Source: Thermofilum sp. NZ13 | GTDB lineage: Archaea > Thermoproteota > Thermoprotei > Thermofilales > Thermofilaceae | Assembly (NCBI GenBank): GCA_002855745.1 | Contig: NDWX01000011.1 | Span: forward strand, 1 to 53,686 | DNA length: 53,686 bases | Reading direction: 5' to 3' | Shown: positions 50,083 through 53,686 of the stretch, one piece after another | Layout: each line of letters begins with the position of its first letter | How positions within the stretch are numbered: position 1 is the first letter of the stretch | Translations under genes and position numbers: made by a program | The notes under the pieces: generated by a model | The model's database searches: none | The model's input: only the letters and a program-made list of their open reading frames with translations | What the model was told of the DNA's origin: nothing

Positions 50083-50317
50083 GCGCGTTCCGCTTTGGGT
50101 CTAGCCGGCTCTTAGAAAAACTTTCCGCACCGCCAGGCCTGAAGCGGTGCCTAAGGGGCAGGCAACGTTAACGAGTATCACAACAAGAGCTCGATCGCTT
50201 GGCCTTCCACTCGTATCGATAAGGCGCCGGCGCCGCTGCTACCTTCCACAGCTACCTGAAAAACCTCCCTAATTGGACGTGAGCACCGTTTAATGAAGTG
50301 GGTGATAGTGATTGATT
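50083..50317. other. Intergenic region between MFS and LysO-like genes
   Basis: 235 bases with no convincing gene; contains the hairpin at 50127-50150. Confidence 0.4.
50127..50150 (-). terminator. Hairpin followed by T-run, candidate terminator of the LysO-like gene
   Basis: Minus strand stem GCACCGC/GCGGTGC around a 10-base loop containing the palindrome CAGGCCTG, followed a few bases later by GTTTTTC. It lies ~170 bases past the stop of the 50318 gene. Archaeal termination needs mainly the T-run, so assignment is tentative. Confidence 0.4.
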
Positions 50318-51184
50318 CTACAGGCTTACGACGAGGCTCTCGAGGAAAGGTGTTAGTAGCGTCAGCAGGAAGCCGTGAATAATGCTCGGGATGGAGGCCT
50401 CCTCTCCGTAAGTGTAGACGTATACTGGCAGCGTGTTGTCCATGGTAGTGGCTCCACCGAGGCTGATCATAGACGCCCTGGGTTTCCTGAGAGTGGGCAC
50501 GAGGATGAACGTCAGCTGCTCCCTCAGCACGTTCGTGAGGAATGCTGTGAAGCCCCAAGCCGGGCCGTAAACCTGCGCCACAAACGGGCCCGCGAAGCTG
50601 TACCACCCTAGGCCGAGCATCGTAGCCAGAGACGCTTCTAGGGGCACCGCTAGGGTTAGCGAGGCGAGGAAACCCGTAGCCAGCGCAGAAACTATGCTCA
50701 AACCGGTCGCCTTCATGGCTACCGCTCCGCCTTTCCTAACAGCGTCCACGGTCACGGCGTCAGCGGTTGTGAGCCCAGTGGCAATTATCACAGCGTAGAC
50801 CTCTAAAGTTACAGCGGAGCTGATTAAGCTGGACAGGCGTTCGCCAACTAAGAGGCCCGCTACCCAGCCCCCCGCGATTGAAAGGAGCAACACCGGGTCG
50901 GCTCTTCCCCTAGCTTTCCCACCGGGGTTTCCAGAGGAGCCCCTGTCGATCATCATTCCGAGAAGTAGCGTGACGGCTGTCAGCAAAGCTAGCATCACAG
51001 CGGATGTCGCAAGGCTTTGTAAGAGCACCGCGGCGCCGTGCGTCGAGGCCCAGAGCGAGATAGTGAACACCAGAGTGGCTACGACGAGCTTGAAGGCGGC
51101 TTCGGGGATCTTAACCTTGAGGAGTCTTCCAAGAGCTATGGACGCCACGAAGGCGAGTAGGATGCCCGCTGAGCTCAGCTCCAT
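50318..51184 (-). CDS. Lysine exporter LysO family (DUF340) protein
   Basis: ~288 residues, about 8 spans. The family signature is clear in the second half: GLGWYSFAGPFVAQVYGPAW, then AFLTNVLREQLTFILVPTL, and LGGATTMDNTLPVYV. E. coli LysO exports lysine; the archaeal substrate may differ. I chose ATG 51184 near a predicted transcription start (TATA ATTTAAAAAC, 51216-51225); TTG 51196 is possible. Confidence 0.87.
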   Translation of the reverse strand: MELSSAGILLAFVASIALGRLLKVKIPEAAFKLVVATLVFTISLWASTHGAAVLLQSLATSAVMLALLTAVTLLLGMMIDRGSSGNPGGKARGRADPVLLLSIAGGWVAGLLVGERLSSLISSAVTLEVYAVIIATGLTTADAVTVDAVRKGGAVAMKATGLSIVSALATGFLASLTLAVPLEASLATMLGLGWYSFAGPFVAQVYGPAWGFTAFLTNVLREQLTFILVPTLRKPRASMISLGGATTMDNTLPVYVYTYGEEASIPSIIHGFLLTLLTPFLESLVVSL

Positions 51185-51323
51185 GCAAATGTCCAACTCA
51201 TCGTAGGTGTAATGTTTTTAAATTTTCGTAGTAATGAGCTGGAAGGGTTTAGGTGCAGACGCTGAAGACAGCCTTGGTTACGGCCGCGCCTGGCTCATCT
51301 GCCCCCTTCACTTTTCTGAGGGC

Positions 51324-51455
51324 CCCCTTGCGGGGTCATGGGTCGCCCCTTTCCGGGGCGGGCCGCCCTGGCTGGGCGGCCTTCAGCCCGCGTCGCCGCG
51401 GGCACATCCCCTCCTCGCGCCGCGCGCGGCACCCGCTAGTCCCCCAGGTGGGGGA
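51324..51455 (-). ncRNA. Candidate omega-RNA / structured RNA at the tnpB 3' end
   Basis: Perfect stems in series: TCCCCC/GGGGGA around ACCT (51440-51455), GCCCGC/GCGGGC (51386-51403, just at the tnpB stop), GGCCGCCC/GGGCGGCC (51361-51381), CGCCCC/GGGGCG (51344-51360), CCCC/GGGG around a GCAA tetraloop on the minus strand (51324-51335). TnpB guide RNAs are encoded at and after the 3' end of tnpB; this fits in place and strand, but transcription is inferred. Confidence 0.45.
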
Positions 51456-52012
51456 GCTGCGGGAACTGTGGCTGGGGCCTGCTGGCCTGTCTCTGGAGCC
51501 GTGGGTCGTGGCATGTAGTACCTCTTCGCCAGTGCTCGTGGGTGGCTCTGTAGCCAGCTCTGCAGCGCCTGGAGGTGCTTTTCGGCTGTGCATGCTTTTA
51601 GGAAGAGCTTGGCGGCGTTGAACGCCGCGGCCCAGTCTCTCCCCCAGACCAGGCCGCAGCCCGTGCACTTGTAATACCTCCTCTGAACCTCTACCCCCTC
51701 TTTCCCGCAGAGGGGGCACCGCCTGCCCGAGACATTGTTGTCAGGCTTGAGCCACCTGACGCCCTCGTAGAGGGCGAGGTTCTCCAGCCGCTTTGCTATT
51801 CTCAGCAGCGTCCTCTGCAGCTGCGAGCCCCTGAGGGACTCGGCCTGGGGCACGTCGACGACAACGACGACTGTGTAGCCTTGATCCCGTAGCTTTCTTA
51901 TCAACGCTCTCAGCTCTCTGAGCACGCTACGAATCCAGCCGTCGTTGAGCTTTCGAATCTTCCTGAGGGCCTGCCTAGCTATTCTCTCAGCCCTCTCCGG
52001 CGTCAGGTTCAT
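51383..52012 (-). CDS. tnpB: TnpB C-terminal half (RuvC-II, zinc ribbon, RuvC-III)
   Basis: 209 residues from ATG 52012: zinc ribbon CPLCGKEG ... CTGCG (Cys 99, 102, 116, 119), RuvC-III Asp126 in GRDWAAAFNAAK. The RuvC-II strand reads VVVVVDVPQAES, with Asp53 where other TnpB proteins have Glu. The last ~50 residues are Pro/Ala/Arg-rich and overlap the hairpin array. The 5' end overlaps the N-terminal half by 26 bases in another frame. Confidence 0.75.
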   Translation of the reverse strand: MNLTPERAERIARQALRKIRKLNDGWIRSVLRELRALIRKLRDQGYTVVVVVDVPQAESLRGSQLQRTLLRIAKRLENLALYEGVRWLKPDNNVSGRRCPLCGKEGVEVQRRYYKCTGCGLVWGRDWAAAFNAAKLFLKACTAEKHLQALQSWLQSHPRALAKRYYMPRPTAPETGQQAPATVPAAPPPGGLAGAARGARRGCARGDAG

Positions 52013-52955
52013 TTTTCGCTCTCAGTTTCTCCGCCAGCCTCAAGGCCTCCTCCACCGCGCAGCCCCTCCCCTCTCTCCGCAGCTTTTCGACGTCCCTCCT
52101 CTCCTCGAATCTCTCTACGGCCTCACTCCAGAACTTAACCTTGGAGTAGCTGTGCATAATGGCCGCGAGCAGCCTCAGCATGGTGGTGTTAGGCGGCTTA
52201 AACACGCGTTGCACCACCAGCTTGGCTTCGCTATTGAAGGTGAAAGCCATTACGTAGAGGCCGTGGCTACTGTTCACGTCCACCGCTATGACAGCCAGCT
52301 TGCCGTCGCCGTCCCACCATGTAGCTTTAACCTCGCGGTGCGCCACTAGGCGAAGCCTCCCCCTAGCTGTTAGCTGCAACGTCAGCTTCAAATCTGGGAA
52401 ACGCTCAACGTCCTCGAGCACCGCCCTAATCAGCGATGGCTTCAGCCTCACCGCGACGCCAGCGCTGGGCACGCGTAGTTCTTTTCCGTCGACGTTAAGG
52501 ACTGCTACAGCGTTGCCCTTGCCGTGAAGCCTCTCACCACTGTTGACCACCTTGACGAGTAGCGGTACTGGAGGCGGAGTGAACCCGTTGCGCCTCTTAG
52601 ACTTCCTCCTGGCCTCGGCAACCATGCTCCGCCACTCTATAGCGTACCAGAAGAGGCCCTTCGGCAGTCCCGCTGTCTTCGAAGCCTCCCCAGCCAGCTC
52701 CTCGCTGAACCTCTCCGGCTCCCTCCTGAACGCGTCGCCGTGCCCCTTCCTGAGCTCCTTGCAGGCCTGCTTAACTGCGCTGGACAGCCTCACGTACAGC
52801 CGTTGCAGTCTTTGCCTCTTTTCCCTGTTGGTCTTGACCTCCCAGACCCTGTAGGCGTCGACGCGCCCCTTGCCGTTTCCCCTGCCCTCCCAGCTCACGC
52901 TCCCACCTCCAGGGAACTGTTGCGGCCCCGAGCCCTTTCTGCGCTTCAGCCCCAC
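51987..52955 (-). CDS. tnpB: TnpB N-terminal half (RuvC-I)
   Basis: 322 residues, beginning at GTG 52955 (~25 bases from the TATA box at 52974-52984) or GTG 52898, which has GGAGGTGGGA in front. Residues ~30-200 are the DNA/RNA-binding region; Asp226 in AVIAVDVNSS is the RuvC-I Asp. It ends at a run of five As (GCGAAAAATGAAC); one base fewer would fuse it to the C-terminal half. So the gene is either frameshifted, slips at the A-run, or makes two coupled polypeptides. Confidence 0.75.
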   Translation of the reverse strand: MGLKRRKGSGPQQFPGGGSVSWEGRGNGKGRVDAYRVWEVKTNREKRQRLQRLYVRLSSAVKQACKELRKGHGDAFRREPERFSEELAGEASKTAGLPKGLFWYAIEWRSMVAEARRKSKRRNGFTPPPVPLLVKVVNSGERLHGKGNAVAVLNVDGKELRVPSAGVAVRLKPSLIRAVLEDVERFPDLKLTLQLTARGRLRLVAHREVKATWWDGDGKLAVIAVDVNSSHGLYVMAFTFNSEAKLVVQRVFKPPNTTMLRLLAAIMHSYSKVKFWSEAVERFEERRDVEKLRREGRGCAVEEALRLAEKLRAKNEPDAGEG

Positions 52956-52973
52956 ATTACACTGCGCTACGCG

Positions 52974-52984
52974 GCCTTATATCC
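52974..52984 (-). promoter_or_regulatory. TATA box of tnpB
   Basis: Minus strand GGGATATAAGG, centre 52979, ~25 bases upstream of GTG 52955. Confidence 0.5.
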
Positions 52985-53055
52985 CTGCGCCGAAAATAAA
53001 CGCCGAAACTGAAAACGCAACAAACAGGGAAGTATCTATGCCGGCTCAGACCAGC

Positions 53056-53569
53056 TAAGCTGGAGGACCGCCTGAGGCTACTGGACTACGGCTCACTGAA
53101 AAAGCGTCGCACCCAGCCGGTGTGACGGTCTCTCTCACGGAGAAGGCGCTGTGGGTGCTCTCGCTTGAGGGTTAAAAGGGAGGAGAGCAGGCTGGCCTGG
53201 GCGCTTGTGAGGTGCGCGCTCTTCGGCTACTGCAGCGATAGCAGGGTGGTCGAGGAGCAAGGTGACCTTTTGGAGGCTTTAGGCGAGCTGCAAGCATCTT
53301 TTTCCAGATAAGCCTGCGAAGTGGTTCTACCGCGCGACCTACAGGCTCCTCGCCGGGAAGGTCGTGAGGGTCGGCGCGGAGCACTGGCTCATCAAGGGGC
53401 TGCCGGAGCTGGGCGACACGTACCCGTGGTACAACGTCTGGGTGAGCGGGGGAGGTACAGGTGCGATTGCTTCTTCAGGACCTACGGCTACGTGCGCAAA
53501 GCAAGAATATGTACGCACATCGCCACGGTTATGCTGTACCGGAGGCAGCTCCGGCTGCGCGTCGAATAA
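53056..53569 (+). pseudogene. Broken SWIM zinc-finger domain protein (right copy)
   Basis: Second copy of the unit at 16373-16895, in opposite orientation. Pieces in different frames: KLEDRLRLLDYGSLKKR, then GVTVSLTEKALWVLSLEG, then RLAWALVRCALFGYC, then PDKPAKWFYRATYRLLAG with EHWLIKGLPELGDTYPWYNVW. The final part in the next frame reads RCDCFFRTYGYVRKARICTH, i.e. a complete SWIM motif C-x-C-x13-C-x-H, ending at TAA 53567. At least three frame breaks make it a pseudogene or decayed copy. Function unknown. Confidence 0.65.
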
Positions 53570-53686
53570 GCCTCAATGCTGCCTCGCCGCACGCCACCTC
53601 ATCGAGGCTATAGCCGAGCAGAGCGAGGAGGCTGCAGGCCCTCCCCGTCAGGTAGACGTACCTCACGTCGCCGACCACAGCCTCCC
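53529..53686 (-). CDS. C-terminus of an unknown gene convergent with the SWIM gene (5' end outside window)
   Basis: An uninterrupted minus-strand frame running from the window edge to TAA 53529: AVVGDVRYVYLTGRACSLLA then LLGYSLDEVACGEAALRLIR, ending AAGAASGTA. The same peptide, with conservative changes, occurs at 16306-16413. It overlaps the SWIM 3' end by 41 bases. I do not recognise the family. Confidence 0.6.
   Translation of the reverse strand, partial: EAVVGDVRYVYLTGRACSLLALLGYSLDEVACGEAALRLIRRAAGAASGTA

Larger units (their letters stand above)
51320..52955 (-). mobile_element. TnpB-only insertion element with split tnpB and hairpin-rich 3' end
   Basis: A transposon-associated tnpB gene interrupted by a one-base frame break, followed by a GC-rich hairpin array at its 3' end. 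No tnpA (serine or Y1 transposase) lies beside it in this window, so it is a TnpB-only or immobile copy. Terminal inverted or direct repeats were not identified, so the ends are approximate. Confidence 0.6.

Noticed and set aside
51253-51621. Plus-strand frame across the tnpB 3' end
   Set aside because: Low-complexity translation of the GC-rich hairpin array; the minus strand carries the conserved TnpB motifs.
1-53686. tRNA, rRNA or CRISPR array
   Set aside because: No T-loop-like GGTTCRANTCC context with a cloverleaf, no rRNA core sequence and no regularly spaced repeats were seen.

Overview
The window reads as a chromosomal segment of a hyperthermophilic crenarchaeon, most likely Thermofilum (T. 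pendens or a close relative). This is inferred from dense archaeal gene content at high GC, TATA boxes centred about 26 nt upstream of start codons (leaderless transcripts), frequent GTG/TTG starts, a complete pyrimidine pathway of archaeal type, TreT/TrmB sugar genes, and a sugar PTS, which is rare in crenarchaea and which I recall being reported for T. pendens. I saw no tRNA, rRNA or CRISPR array.

Layout: 0-4 kb, a carbohydrate ABC importer (ATPase cut by the left edge, two permeases, binding protein). 4-12.9 kb, an ABC-2 exporter, a divergent SpoIIM-like membrane protein, a thioredoxin-fold protein, a sugar-nucleotide epimerase, a V4R protein, a transglutaminase-like protein and a glycerophosphodiesterase. 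12.9-16.2 kb, a tightly overlapped pyrF-pyrE-pyrB-pyrI-pyrK operon. 16.3-18.5 kb, a disordered stretch with a broken SWIM zinc-finger gene, a GC-rich hairpin array and a VapBC pair. 18.6-22.4 kb, a three-subunit molybdopterin sulfur/polysulfide-type reductase. 22.5-28.0 kb, a trehalose/maltose island: TreT, a TrmB regulator and an ABC importer lacking its own ATPase, with the same inverted repeat at two promoters. 28.1-30.8 kb, a decay zone with three broken genes in a row (hicA, a 2-hydroxyacid dehydrogenase, a retropepsin-like protease) plus an intact HpcH/HpaI aldolase. 30.8-36.3 kb, a HepT-MntA fusion, pyrC-pyrD, a nucleotidyltransferase/small-gene pair and pyrG. 36.4-38.5 kb, an unusually long transaldolase-like protein. 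38.6-42.1 kb, an orphan MalK-type ATPase and PTS IIA, IIB and IIC. 42.3-51.2 kb, a HAD phosphatase, a nitrilase, a flavin reductase, an ABC exporter, a CLC channel, an MFS protein and a LysO-like exporter. 51.3-53.0 kb, a TnpB element with a frame break and a hairpin-rich 3' end. 53.05 kb to the edge, a second broken SWIM gene overlapping the end of a convergent gene.

How the genes fit together: the organism appears to live on imported sugars (two ABC importers that may share the orphan ATPase, a PTS, TreT) and to respire sulfur compounds (the PsrABC-like complex), while making its own pyrimidines (pyrFEBIK, pyrCD and pyrG in three places). Several toxin-antitoxin-like loci lie between 17.5 and 34.6 kb. 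The strongest unusual signals are the convergent SWIM/unknown-gene unit present in inverted orientation at 16.3 and 53.1 kb with the same 41-nt overlap, the predicted TrmB operators, the fused HepT-MntA, the 716-residue transaldolase-like protein, and the TnpB hairpin array.
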